Positions 35,237 to 43,580 of a DNA stretch of 64,000 nt are shown here, piece after piece (positions within the stretch are counted from its first letter, which is position 1; each line of letters begins with the position of its first letter). Position numbers and translations under genes: made by a program. The notes under the pieces were generated by a model, which was not told the DNA's origin, ran no database searches, and saw nothing but the letters and a program-made list of their open reading frames with translations. Location of the stretch: NCBI GenBank assembly GCA_019358895.1, contig JAHHIG010000001.1, positions 310,001-374,000 of the forward strand. The letters run 5' to 3'. Source of the DNA: Tildeniella nuda ZEHNDER 1965/U140 (GTDB lineage Bacteria; Cyanobacteriota; Cyanobacteriia; Leptolyngbyales; Leptolyngbyaceae).

Positions 35237-35810
35237 GAACAATAGCGCCTCAGTTCAAGCTTTTTGAGCCGCTGAACTGTGAAAAATGAGGGTCAGTTTG
35301 GTCGTCGCAAGACGACTGTGCTTTCCGACCCTGGTAGCTGTCCGCTCACTGACTGCCATCTTGGCACAGACTTCATTTTGAGGCTTGTATGGGGATGGGA
35401 AGCTGCATTCGTTGGTTCATTCTTCAAATGTAGCGCAGGTGCGCACCCAGCAGAAGTGAGTTCAGCCTTCACTGTGTGAAGGTACGGGAGCATCATCGCT
35501 TCAATTTATTGAAGCAAATGGTGTGACTGAAGTGTCACTGGCGTGACAGCGGTGCATAACTTAAAGTGGGGAAAATTTAGCCCCCAGATCGGCTGAAACC
35601 CTTACGGGCTAGAAGTGCCGTTCTGGAAGGCTTCCCGCCTTAAAATATACGCCGTGGCAGCTACTGCTGATACGGAACCCGCTTTGTTGCTCTCACTGGC
35701 AGGGCGAAAAGCTGTTCACGGGTGAACAGCGATCTCTCAAGAAAGAGGGTATCTGAATCGGATTCCGTATCAATCGCCTCCGAGCAAGGAGGAGTCCTCC
35801 ATCATTTTTC
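35237..35810 (+). ncRNA. tracrRNA of the type V-K CAST (ends approximate)
   Basis: The region behind cas12k matches the ShCAST tracrRNA as I remember it: CTGTGAAAAAT (from 35276), GGGTCAGTTTGG, a hairpin GTCGTC-GCAA-GACGAC, CTTTCCGACCCTGGTAGCTG, TGCCATCT and AGGTGCGCACCCAGCA (near 35438). The 3' part is longer than usual. A CCCGCC at 35634-35639 can pair with GGCGGG of the repeat. A later block (CCTCC-GAGCAA-GGAGG-AGT-CCTCC, near 35776-35800, then ATCATTTTT) looks like the ShCAST 3' end and a terminator. The length, about 570 nt if both belong together, is provisional. Confidence 0.75.
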
Positions 35811-35854
35811 TGGCAAACCGAAGCGGGGTCAAAAACCCCTGGAGGTTTGCCAGA
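35809..35854. repeat. 46-bp hairpin between tracrRNA and CRISPR array
   Basis: TCTGGCAAACC (35809-35819) and GGTTTGCCAGA (35844-35854) are perfect arms; inside them GGGG and CCCC can pair further around TCAAAAA. It lies directly behind the T-run that may end the tracrRNA. Variants of GGTTTGCCA recur near 35944. Confidence 0.55.
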
Positions 35855-35998
35855 ATCCAAAATCCCTCTGCTGGCGCGACTTTCATCCCTTTGAAAGCAC
35901 CAAAGCGATCCTTAAAGGAAGGTAGCAAGACAGTTTGTTAGCAGGTTTGCCAAAACCTACTTTGGAAAGCTTGCAGGACAAGGGTTTTGGCTTTGGGA

Positions 35999-36182
35999 GT
36001 CGCCATCGCCCTTCCAGAGATGGGCGGGCTGAAAGTACCACCAGATTCCTTCAAAGAAACCTGCGAGGGGAGTCGCCATCGCCCTTCCAGAGATGGGCGG
36101 GCTGAAAGCGATCGAACTCGGTTGATTTAATCGTGGTTGATTTAGGTCGCCATCGCCCTCCCAGAGATGGGCGGGCTGAAAG
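35999..36182 (+). CRISPR. short CRISPR array of three repeats
   Basis: Three 37-nt repeats at 35999-36035, 36072-36108 and 36146-36182 begin GTCGCCATCGCCC and end GGGCGGGCTGAAAG; the third differs by one base (CTCCC for CTTCC). Two spacers of 36 and 37 nt lie between them, and a third follows at 36183-36223. The CTGAAAG ending is typical of V-K repeats. No match to the full spacers is seen elsewhere in the window. No cas1/cas2 is present, so new spacers would need other help. Confidence 0.93.
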
Positions 36183-36223
36183 AAAAGGCGAACATTCGAG
36201 GCTTCCAGGATCGGCTCTCCATC

Positions 36224-36260
36224 GTCGCCACCGCCTCCTAAGAGATAGTCGGGTTTACCT
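36224..36260 (+). repeat. degenerate fourth CRISPR repeat
   Basis: GTCGCCACCGCC, then AAGAGAT and CGGG keep the repeat register, but the 3' part is TTTACCT in place of CTGAAAG. It defines a 41-nt third spacer at 36183-36223. The lost 3' end should impair crRNA formation downstream of it. Confidence 0.65.
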
Positions 36261-36300
36261 AACTATGGAACGGGAAGTACTGCACTCTGCCTATTGGTTT

Positions 36301-36354
36301 AAAGGAATAGAGCTTGAATTTTGAGGGGGACTGAAAGGAGCACACCCTTGGTAA
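36301..36354 (+). CRISPR. delocalised repeat with tRNA-Thr homing spacer
   Basis: A degenerate repeat ends GGGGGACTGAAAG (36325-36337). The next 17 bases, GAGCACACCCTTGGTAA (36338-36354), are identical to the tRNA-Thr(GGU) gene strand 36554 down to 36538. The match stops at 17 bases (TCA here, GGG in the tRNA). Short spacers behind an atypical repeat that match a tRNA are the known homing guides of type V-K CASTs. Confidence 0.92.
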
Positions 36355-36357
36355 TCA

Positions 36358-36489
36358 GCGACATTAACTCGCGAAAAGCAAGGATGTATTCATTAACGAC
36401 GTTAATTTGCGAAATCATTACTAAAAGAAGTAAATTCGCCGAAAACGACATTAATTTGCGAATCGCGACATTTAATGTGCGAACGTACA
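36358..36489 (+). repeat. CAST right end: TnsB-type sites and terminal repeat
   Basis: Four sites in inverse orientation to the left end: 36358-36375 (GCGACATTAACTCGCGAA), 36395-36415, 36443-36462 (CGACATTAATTTGCGAA) and the 25-bp terminal repeat 36465-36489. The last two sit side by side, as do the outer two of the left end. The right end is more compact than the left (132 against 204 bp). The homing spacer ends only 3 bp before it. Confidence 0.88.
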
Positions 36490-36502
36490 CCTTGAAATGC
36501 AG

Positions 36503-36574
36503 AGCCCGTGACGAGGATTGAACTCGTGACCTCACCCTTACCAAGGGTGTGCTCTACCACTGAGCCACACGGGC
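36503..36574 (-). tRNA. tRNA-Thr (GGU)
   Basis: A 72-nt cloverleaf on the minus strand: acceptor GCCCGTG pairs with CACGGGC, D-arm GGCTCAGTGGTAGAGC, anticodon stem CACCC/GGGTG with loop TTGGTAA (anticodon GGT), T-arm ACGAGTTCAATCCTCGT, discriminator T, CCA not encoded. The CAST lies 13 bp from its 3' end and its homing guide matches the D-arm/anticodon part. The gene is intact after insertion. Confidence 0.95.
36538..36557 (-). other. CAST attachment target: protospacer and GTA PAM in tRNA-Thr
   Basis: On the minus strand GTA (36557-36555) is followed by GAGCACACCCTTGGTAA (36554-36538), identical to the homing spacer. From PAM to the transposon end at 36489 there are 65 bp (36490-36554), within the 60-66 bp reported for ShCAST insertion. 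Confidence 0.9.
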
Positions 36575-36672
36575 AGTTTTGATTTGAAAGGATAAATACT
36601 TAAGGATGAAGGCTTAAAAATACTTTCTTTTATCCTTTATCACTCATACTTTATCCTTTCTCTTGTCGTGGA

Positions 36673-36754
36673 TGGGCCGAGCTGGATTTGAACCAGCGTA
36701 GGCGTAGCCAGCGGATTTACAGTCCGCCCCCATTAACCACTCGGGCATCGACCC
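36673..36754 (-). tRNA. tRNA-Tyr (GUA)
   Basis: An 82-nt tRNA on the minus strand with a long variable arm: acceptor GGGTCGA...TCGGCCC, anticodon arm GCGGACTGTAAATCCGC (anticodon GTA), variable arm near GGCTACGCCTACG, T-arm CTGGTTCAAATCCAG. CCA is not encoded. It lies about 100 bp upstream of tRNA-Thr on the same strand; the two may be one transcript. Confidence 0.93.
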
Positions 36755-37028
36755 ACTTCACCCACGGAAATTGATCCTAGCACAACAGCGTCCACGAGAT
36801 TCAAAGTCGTTTAGATTTTAGTCGGTCGATCACTTAGTGTTTCCCTGCCATTCTGCTCGGTTGGCATACAGTTGTTCGTGTGGCGTATTTCGCTATCTGA
36901 GCTTCAGCAGGGATGGGTCGATCGCACAGTCAGATCAAGAATCTGTGCGAATGGGCAAACCTTCACTATAATCAACGCGAACGGCATTCCTTCTGCTGCT
37001 CGGCGCTGTCATCACCCTTTGCCATCGT

Positions 37029-38519
37029 ATGACCTTCATCTCCATCACCTACGGACTGTTCCTGCTGAGCGTGATTGGTATTTACTGGTCGGTGCAACAG
37101 CAGTGGCTCCGCATGTGGGCATTGTTGGCTGCCAGTATTGTCTTCTACTCATCCTTTCAAGTGCAGTACATTCCGCTGCTGCTGGCTGGTACGTGGGTTA
37201 CCTTTCAGTTGGGGCAGGCGATCGCGGTGCCGCCCGATTGGCGCATTGAAGACTGGCAGTTTGCCCAACAGGACTGGCATCGACAGCGCTTAAGGCTGCT
37301 ATGGTTGGGCATTGTCGTCAATGTTTTACTGTTATTGGGCTTTAAGTACATTCCTTTTTTGCTATCCACGATCGGGGCATTGATAGGAAACCCGGCACTG
37401 CAACAACAAGCAGTGTGGACGCGCTCTAATCTCATTGCACCGTTGGGACTGAGCTTTTTCTGCTTTGAGTGCATCGCGTATCTGGTCGATGTTTATCGTG
37501 GAGCACCCGCAGCACAGCGGTTTCTTAGCTTCTCTGCTTACAAGCTGTTTTTTGCCAAGCTGATCAGTGGTCCCATTACTCGGTATCATCCATTCGCGGC
37601 GCAAGTCCAGGCGCAGACCTTTCCTACCATCGATCGCCTTGTGGAAGGGTTGTGGCTCATTGCCTGTGGTGCAGTTAAAAAAGGACTCCTGGCAGACAAT
37701 CTAGGCGTGTTAGTTGATTTGAGCTTTCAAAACTTACAGCGGGCAGGCAGTGCAGATTTATGGCTGGCGATCGTGGCGTACGGGCTACAGCTTTACCTTG
37801 ACTTCAGCGGTTATGTGGACATGGCGCGGGGTAGTGCCGTGCTGCTGGGCTTTGACCTGCCGCAAAACTTTGACTTCCCCTATTTCAGCACGAACATTGC
37901 AGACTTTTGGCGACGCTGGCACATGACGCTAGGCGACTGGTTACGCAACTATCTTTACTTCCCGCTCGGTGGTTCACGTCAAGGGTTGCTACGTACCTGT
38001 GCGAATCTCATGATCATCATGGCGATCGCGGGTATCTGGCACGGTGCCGCGTGGGGCTTTATCGTTTGGGGATTGCTGCACGGCATCGCGCTGGTGATGC
38101 ATCGGCTCACAGATGCACTCTCCAATCAGGTCACGTGGTTAAAGAGCGCATGGCAGAGTTTACCGGGCGTTGTGCTGGCATGGATGTTGACACAAAGTTT
38201 AGTATTCACGACCTGGATTTTCTTTCGCTTACCCGATCTAAAGGATTCCTGGTTGGTGGTGCAGCGCTTATGGGGGCATCCGGCTGACGCGCAGTTTGCC
38301 CAAAAGGTTTATTTGGAAGCGATCGGGCTGGCACCGTTCCAAATTGCGCTACTGCTGTGGGCGATCGTGCTTTTGATGGGCGTTGCTTATCTGTGCGATC
38401 GCGCGTTCAAACTACAGCTCAACTGGCACATCAAGTTAATGCTGGTGCCGCTGTGCCTGTTTGCGGTTTGGGTTCTGGCTCCCAAAGGCTCCCTGCCTTA
38501 CATTTACTTCGATTTCTAA
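37029..38519 (+). CDS. MBOAT-family O-acyltransferase (AlgI/DltB-like)
   Basis: A 496-residue polytopic membrane protein with about ten helices from the N-terminus (FISITYGLFLLSVIGIYWSV). The MBOAT core is clear: LQLYLDFSGYVDMARGSAVL, NFDFPYFSTNIADFWRRWHM, LRNYLYFPLGGSRQ and AGIWHGAAWGFIVWGLLHG, where the His in IWHG is the catalytic residue. Such proteins move acyl groups to exported polysaccharides such as alginate or to lipoteichoic acid; the substrate in cyanobacteria is unknown. No partner AlgJ/AlgX-like gene follows in this window. Confidence 0.88.
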   Translation: MTFISITYGLFLLSVIGIYWSVQQQWLRMWALLAASIVFYSSFQVQYIPLLLAGTWVTFQLGQAIAVPPDWRIEDWQFAQQDWHRQRLRLLWLGIVVNVLLLLGFKYIPFLLSTIGALIGNPALQQQAVWTRSNLIAPLGLSFFCFECIAYLVDVYRGAPAAQRFLSFSAYKLFFAKLISGPITRYHPFAAQVQAQTFPTIDRLVEGLWLIACGAVKKGLLADNLGVLVDLSFQNLQRAGSADLWLAIVAYGLQLYLDFSGYVDMARGSAVLLGFDLPQNFDFPYFSTNIADFWRRWHMTLGDWLRNYLYFPLGGSRQGLLRTCANLMIIMAIAGIWHGAAWGFIVWGLLHGIALVMHRLTDALSNQVTWLKSAWQSLPGVVLAWMLTQSLVFTTWIFFRLPDLKDSWLVVQRLWGHPADAQFAQKVYLEAIGLAPFQIALLLWAIVLLMGVAYLCDRAFKLQLNWHIKLMLVPLCLFAVWVLAPKGSLPYIYFDF

Positions 38520-38553
38520 CAAGACTCAACCGCTACTGCTAAGACTGACCCAC

Positions 38554-41500
38554 TTAACGAACCTGCCGCGTCGGAATTTCAATCACAAAGGTTGCGCCCT
38601 GCTCTGGACGTGAGAGGCACTTCAAGCGTCCCTTATGGCGTTCGGTGACAACTTGGTGGCTGATAGACATACCCATACCTGTGCCTTTGCCCACGGCTTT
38701 GGTGGTGAAGAATGGATCGAAGAGACGTTTTTGAACCGCTTCGGGAATCCCTGGACCGTTGTCAGTAATGTGAATCGCAACCGTCTCGTCATCGATCGCC
38801 GTCGTCTGAATGGTGATCACACTGGGATGCGCGGCAACCTCGGCTGGCGATCGCTGCTGATTCTGCTCATCTAGCGCATCGATTGCATTGCTGAGAATAT
38901 TCATGAAAACCTGGTTAAGCTGTCCGGCATAGCACTCAATTTTAGGCAAAATGCCATACTCCTTCACAATCTGGATGGCAGGATACTCTGATTTTGACTT
39001 CAGCCGATTGTGCAAAATCATCAGCGTACTGTCGATACCTTCGTGGATGTCAACATCTTTAACTTCTGCCTCATCCAACCGCGAGAACGATCGCAGCGAT
39101 GCCACAATTTTTTGAATGCGATCGGCACCGACTTTCATGGAAGTCAAAAGTTTGGGAAGATCTGCCATCAAAAAATCGAGGTCGATCGCGTCAATCTCAT
39201 CCCGAATAGCAGCGTCTGGATTGGGATAGTGCTGTTGATAGAGTGCCAGCAGACTGAGTAAATCTTGGGTGTATTCATTAGCGTGCAGCAAGTTGCCGTA
39301 AATAAAATTGACGGGATTGTTGATTTCGTGCGCCACACCTGCAACCAGTTGTCCCAAACTCGACATCTTCTCGCTCTGCACCATCTGCGTTTGGGTGCGC
39401 TGTAGCTCTTGCAGGGCATGTTCTAAGTCCACTGCTTGTTGTTTGAGCTGTGCCTCCGCTTGCTTTAGCTCGTTGATGTTGAAACTGGTGCCAACAATAC
39501 GATGCACGTGACCGTCTTGGTCGATCAGTGGGTTAAACGTGGTCATCACCCAGATTGTTTTGCCGCCAAAGGTCAAGATTTCTTCTGTTGTTAGAGCTGT
39601 TCTGATGGCAACACAGCGGTCTAAAACCTGACAGACGAGCGCACCTTCAGTAGCACCAAACAGGTCGGCTGGCGTTTTGCCTTCTACTTCAGCACTCAAG
39701 CGACCCATAAGGTTTTCGGAAATGTGATTATGGCTGGCGTAATAGTATTCGCCGTTCTCACATCGATCGATGACAAAAATGGAGCAGTTAACGCCGTCAT
39801 AAATGCTGCGGAGAAACTGCTCTTGTTCTTGCAGTTGTGCCTCGGCTTGTTCGCGATCGCGTTGGGCTGTAATGTCGTGCATTGCCACAACCGCGCCAAG
39901 TTTATGACCGTTCTGATCAAAAAATGCCTGCCCACTTGCCAGTAGAGTGCGCGTTTCACCGTATTCGGGTGCAATCACCATCTCAACGTTGTGGACAATT
40001 TCGCCTTCAAACGCCCGCAGCAGAGGAATGTCTTGCGTTTGCATAGGGGTTTTCCCATCGGCGTGGTAGAGACTGAAGTAAGGTGCCCACTGATCAGCAG
40101 GCAGAGCGGCTTCAGAGACACCGTGAAATTCTCGCGTCGCGCGGTTGAAGAGGGTCAATCGCCCTGTTTCATCACAGGCAACGATACCGTCAGCTAAATG
40201 ATCAAGAACGGTTTTAAGGAATACTTGCTCTTTTTGCAAGGCGGCTTCAGCTTCTTTGCGATCGCTAATGTCCCGCAAAATGCCCTGATAGCCTGTAATA
40301 GCGTCTGCAACACCTCTAATGGGAGATAAATTGCTGATCACCCAACGCCAGCTACCGTCTTTGCATTGATGCCGGAACTCCAGCCCAGCTTCATTTTGTC
40401 CAGTTTCAATCAGCCGTTGGTAAGCGGCACTACAGAGAGCTAAATCATTGGGATGTACCAGCGGCGTAAATGGTTTGCCGAGAAACTCGTCTGGTTCATA
40501 GCCAAAAAACCGTGTGAACTGAGGTGAGATGTATGTAAAGGTGCCTTCTGTTGAGATCGCAAAAATATAGTCGCTGGCATCTTCTACCAAACGGCGAAAC
40601 TTGGCTTCACTTTCGGCAAGGGCAATCTGTGCTTGTTTATAATCAGTAATATCTTCATACGTGCCAAACACCCCGACGATCGCGCCTGTTTCATCACGTA
40701 GGGGAGTTTTACTGGTTCTCACCCAGTTCACCACACCGTCTTCTTTAATCAGCGATTCTTCATAGTTAATGCGAGAAAGATTGTTTTGGATCACAGCCGT
40801 GTCATCGGTGCGGTAGAGATGAGCGATATCCTTCCAGATAAGCTCAAAGTCGTCTTTGCCAATAATGTGCTCTGGTGACTCTAGCTGTGCATCTTGGGCA
40901 AACAGTTTATTGCAGCCCAGATAGCGAAAATCCCGATCTTTCCAAAACACCCGCTGGGGCAGTAAGTCAAAGACCAGTTGGAGGAGTCGTTTGGACTCCC
41001 GTAATTCTCGCTCAGCCTGTTCACGATCGCGCAAAGCAGCATGACGCTCCCAAATTTCTTGCTGTAACTGTTCGATGGTTTGTTCTAGTTCAGCATTGCG
41101 GGCTTTGATACGAGCCTCCAGTTCAGCGTTCGCTTGCTGTAATGCCAGTGCTCGTTGCTTTTGCTCTGTAATGAGTTCCGCAAAAATGATGATCCCACCG
41201 ATTGCCCCAGCGCGATCGTGCCACGGGCGTACTTCCCACTTGAGCCAGTCAATAGTGCCCTCGGCGTTAGTCACCGCTTCTTCGTCAGAACGCTCGATCG
41301 CACCCGCCAGACAGCGCTGATGAATGGCTTTCCAATGCTGTGGCAGATCGGGAAAAAGGTTGTAGTGAGACTGCCCAATGATGGCGCGATCGACCAAACC
41401 GTAGTCTTCAAGCCAACGACGACTTGCCAGCAGGTAGTGCACATTGCGATCGAACATGGCGATCGCGGCGGGACTGTGCTCAACAAACGATCGCAACAGT

Positions 41501-41565
41501 GCGGTTTGATCGGTTCCCTCACCGTTTGACTCCAGGTTCAGCTCGGTGGACTGCATTCGCGTCAA
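38554..41565 (-). CDS. multi-PAS sensor histidine kinase
   Basis: A 1003-residue soluble kinase. It has five PAS/PAC sensor domains in tandem (first about residues 25-140, then about 195-310, 320-435, 445-570 and 585-710) joined by coiled-coil linkers (for example LALQQANAELEARIKARNAE). The HisKA box is LGQLVAGVAHEINNPVNFIY and the ATPase has N box NILSNAIDALDE, G1 ITDNGPGIPE and G2 GKGTGMGMSISHQVV. There is no membrane helix, so it senses cytosolic cues; no haem or flavin ligand is plain. No regulator gene is adjacent. Confidence 0.9.
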   Translation of the reverse strand: MTRMQSTELNLESNGEGTDQTALLRSFVEHSPAAIAMFDRNVHYLLASRRWLEDYGLVDRAIIGQSHYNLFPDLPQHWKAIHQRCLAGAIERSDEEAVTNAEGTIDWLKWEVRPWHDRAGAIGGIIIFAELITEQKQRALALQQANAELEARIKARNAELEQTIEQLQQEIWERHAALRDREQAERELRESKRLLQLVFDLLPQRVFWKDRDFRYLGCNKLFAQDAQLESPEHIIGKDDFELIWKDIAHLYRTDDTAVIQNNLSRINYEESLIKEDGVVNWVRTSKTPLRDETGAIVGVFGTYEDITDYKQAQIALAESEAKFRRLVEDASDYIFAISTEGTFTYISPQFTRFFGYEPDEFLGKPFTPLVHPNDLALCSAAYQRLIETGQNEAGLEFRHQCKDGSWRWVISNLSPIRGVADAITGYQGILRDISDRKEAEAALQKEQVFLKTVLDHLADGIVACDETGRLTLFNRATREFHGVSEAALPADQWAPYFSLYHADGKTPMQTQDIPLLRAFEGEIVHNVEMVIAPEYGETRTLLASGQAFFDQNGHKLGAVVAMHDITAQRDREQAEAQLQEQEQFLRSIYDGVNCSIFVIDRCENGEYYYASHNHISENLMGRLSAEVEGKTPADLFGATEGALVCQVLDRCVAIRTALTTEEILTFGGKTIWVMTTFNPLIDQDGHVHRIVGTSFNINELKQAEAQLKQQAVDLEHALQELQRTQTQMVQSEKMSSLGQLVAGVAHEINNPVNFIYGNLLHANEYTQDLLSLLALYQQHYPNPDAAIRDEIDAIDLDFLMADLPKLLTSMKVGADRIQKIVASLRSFSRLDEAEVKDVDIHEGIDSTLMILHNRLKSKSEYPAIQIVKEYGILPKIECYAGQLNQVFMNILSNAIDALDEQNQQRSPAEVAAHPSVITIQTTAIDDETVAIHITDNGPGIPEAVQKRLFDPFFTTKAVGKGTGMGMSISHQVVTERHKGRLKCLSRPEQGATFVIEIPTRQVR

Positions 41566-41644
41566 ACACTCCGTATGAGAACAAAAGCGGCTGTAAGCGC
41601 CATACTCAATGTTCCCTAATCAACGGATGCGTTAACGCAAATTG

Positions 41645-42733
41645 CTACAGCACCCCGCACTGCCCTTGCTGACGCAACAGGTGATCGCATAGCACTAGCG
41701 CCATCATTGCTTCAACCATCGGCACAGCACGAGGCAACACGCAGGGATCATGACGACCTTTGGCTGCCAGCGTGACGGCTTCACCATCGTTCGTCACCGT
41801 ACGCTGCTCTTTGCGAATGGTGGCAGTGGGCTTGAAGGCAACCCGAATGATAATGTTCTCGCCGTTGGAGATGCCGCCCTGCACCCCGCCCGATCGATTG
41901 GTGACGGTGCGAATGGTGCCGCGATCGTCCGTATAAAATTCGTCGTTATGCTCACTGCCCGTCATCAAGGTGCCTGCAAAGCCAGAGCCGATCTCAAAGC
42001 CTTTGGTTGCTGGAAGTGACATCACACCTTTCGCTAAATCTGCCTCTAGCTTGTCGAAAACGGGCATTCCCAGGCTTTTGGGCACATGACGAGCCACGCA
42101 TTCGACCACACCACCGATCGAGTCCCCTTCCTTCCGCACCTGCTCAATCAAATCAATCATGCGATCGGCTGCGTCTGAATCAGGACAGCGGACAATATTG
42201 CTCTCGACCTGTTCCAGCGTCACCGTTTCTGGATCAACCACGCCTTCAAGATCTTTAATGCGCTTGACATAGCCGACGATTTCAACCCCTGCCACCTGCT
42301 GGAGAATTTTTTTGGCGATCGCCCCTGCTGCCACGCGTCCAATGGTTTCCCGTGCAGACGATCGTCCCCCACCCTGCCAGTTGCGGATACCGTACTTCTC
42401 GTCATACGTGGCATCCGCATGAGAGGGACGATACTTCACCGCCATTTCGTCGTAATCCTGCGATCGCTGGTCTTTGTTGCGAACCAGAAGGGCGATCGGG
42501 GTGCCTGTCGTTTTGCCGTCAAAGATGCCGGAGAGAATTTCACACTGATCGGCTTCATTACGCGGCGTAGTAATCTTGCTCTGCCCCGGTCTGCGCCGAT
42601 TCAGCTCTGCCTGAATTTCCTCAACTGAAATTTCTAACCTGGGCGGACACCCATCAATGACGACACCCACCCCGCCACCATGCGATTCGCCAAAGGTGGT
42701 AATGCGAAAGAGATGTCCGAAGGTATTGCCCAT
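41645..42733 (-). CDS. aroC: chorismate synthase
   Basis: A 362-residue enzyme that makes chorismate from EPSP using reduced FMN, last step of the shikimate pathway. I chose the ATG at 42733 ([20 protein letters not shown]); a longer frame adds 16 codons not in the family. Signatures: [53 protein letters not shown] and GSEHND...[12 protein letters not shown]. Length is normal. Confidence 0.96.
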   Translation of the reverse strand: MGNTFGHLFRITTFGESHGGGVGVVIDGCPPRLEISVEEIQAELNRRRPGQSKITTPRNEADQCEILSGIFDGKTTGTPIALLVRNKDQRSQDYDEMAVKYRPSHADATYDEKYGIRNWQGGGRSSARETIGRVAAGAIAKKILQQVAGVEIVGYVKRIKDLEGVVDPETVTLEQVESNIVRCPDSDAADRMIDLIEQVRKEGDSIGGVVECVARHVPKSLGMPVFDKLEADLAKGVMSLPATKGFEIGSGFAGTLMTGSEHNDEFYTDDRGTIRTVTNRSGGVQGGISNGENIIIRVAFKPTATIRKEQRTVTNDGEAVTLAAKGRHDPCVLPRAVPMVEAMMALVLCDHLLRQQGQCGVL

Positions 42734-42879
42734 TGCGCTTGTTGGAGAGAGTGAGATTGCGATCGTAGCGGAAAACGACATGCTACCGTCAAAATCACGA
42801 AGATGAAACGCCTATGAGCCAATTCCTGTCAGAGAATTTGTAGGAGCGTAATTTCTGTGCCATCAGCCTTCTTGTTGCC

Positions 42880-43257
42880 ATGCCAACGAATGACTCTGAA
42901 CTACAAGCCCAAGCACGGAGCATTCTGGATGCGATCGCCTTTATCTCCTTCGAGCAATGCCAACCCCTAAGTCGAGAGTTTAACCATATTCCTGCCCGTC
43001 CTGGCATCTATGCTATCAGGCACAGAACGGAGGGGCTACTCTACATCGGCAAAACAAAGAGTCTACGAGGGCGCTTCACGGGTGGGCATAAAGCATTTTT
43101 ATGGGCATGGCTCGATCAATACAATGATGCAGACGTTCGGATTGCAGCGCAGCTCATTGATCACTGGGAAAACCCTAAGTTACTATTAGAGCTAGAAGCT
43201 ATTATCCTCAGAGCGACCGACCCCCCCTACAACGTCCAAATTCCAACCGAGCGGTGA
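42880..43257 (+). CDS. GIY-YIG domain protein
   Basis: A 125-residue protein with a GIY-YIG nuclease fold: GIYAIRHRTEGLLYIGKTKS has the two motifs (GIY, YIG), then LRGRF with the catalytic Arg, and LLLELEAIILRATDPPYN with the metal-binding Glu and the final Asn. Such small single-domain proteins may be endonucleases or repair-like factors. It is followed 4 bp later by a 68-residue gene, probably one operon. Confidence 0.78.
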   Translation: MPTNDSELQAQARSILDAIAFISFEQCQPLSREFNHIPARPGIYAIRHRTEGLLYIGKTKSLRGRFTGGHKAFLWAWLDQYNDADVRIAAQLIDHWENPKLLLELEAIILRATDPPYNVQIPTER

Positions 43258-43261
43258 AGCG

Positions 43262-43468
43262 ATGCAAGCCAACCTTCAAGAGCAGCTTTCTCTATCTGAT
43301 GCTGAAGTCATTTTGGGTCGCTTGCCTGAGCGCATTCGAGAGGCTCTCATTGCTCGTGCGGCTGACATTGAGTATCCCATTGAAGCCGTCATTGAAATGG
43401 CGATCGCCAGTTTTCTCGATACCGAGGCATTAGGCTTTGCTGATTGTAAGCCAGGACGTGGACAGTAA
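43262..43468 (+). CDS. hypothetical small protein
   Basis: A 68-residue acidic helical protein (SLSDAEVILGRLPERIREAL, then IEYPIEAVIEMAIASFLD). It starts 4 bp behind the GIY-YIG gene and a hairpin terminator follows. The pattern of two helices with EAVIEMAIASFL is reminiscent of RHH-like antitoxin helices, but no strand is plain. Family not known. Confidence 0.55.
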   Translation: MQANLQEQLSLSDAEVILGRLPERIREALIARAADIEYPIEAVIEMAIASFLDTEALGFADCKPGRGQ

Positions 43469-43504
43469 ACCCGTAAGCTTGATTAGAAAACTGACTTATA
43501 AAAA

Positions 43505-43536
43505 TGATCCCTTAGCTCAAAAGAATTAAGGGATCA
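43505..43536. terminator. bidirectional hairpin terminator
   Basis: TGATCCCTTA and TAAGGGATCA are perfect 10-bp arms around GCTCAAAAGAAT, between a plus-strand gene ending at 43468 and a minus-strand small frame ending at 43581. AAAA precedes it (a T-run for the minus strand). Confidence 0.6.
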
Positions 43537-43580
43537 CAAGTATTTGCTCAAAAGACGTTATTCACTAATAACGCCCAAAA

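Larger units (their letters stand above)
2030..36489 (+). mobile_element. type V-K CRISPR-associated transposon (CAST), complete
   Basis: The limits are set by a perfect 25-bp terminal inverted repeat beginning TGTACGTTCGCACATTAA at 2030-2054 and its reverse complement at 36465-36489. Each end has further copies of a TTCGCAAATT-like site. Inside, in canonical order, are tnsB-tnsC-tniQ at the left and cas12k-tracrRNA-CRISPR array-homing spacer at the right, with about 27 kb of cargo between. The element lies 13 bp from the 3' end of tRNA-Thr(GGU), which its own guide matches. All core genes are open. Cargo is metal resistance, arsenic-type reductase, recombinases and McrBC restriction. The flanks carry a 9-of-10 match (CCTTAAAATG at 2020-2029, CCTTGAAATG at 36490-36499) flush with both ends, not an exact 5-bp duplication. 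Confidence 0.95.

Noticed and set aside
36133-36324. 63-codon frame across the CRISPR array
   Set aside because: It runs through repeats and spacers and is not a gene.
36872-37249. 125-codon frame before the MBOAT gene
   Set aside because: It overlaps the MBOAT start in another frame and has no family features.
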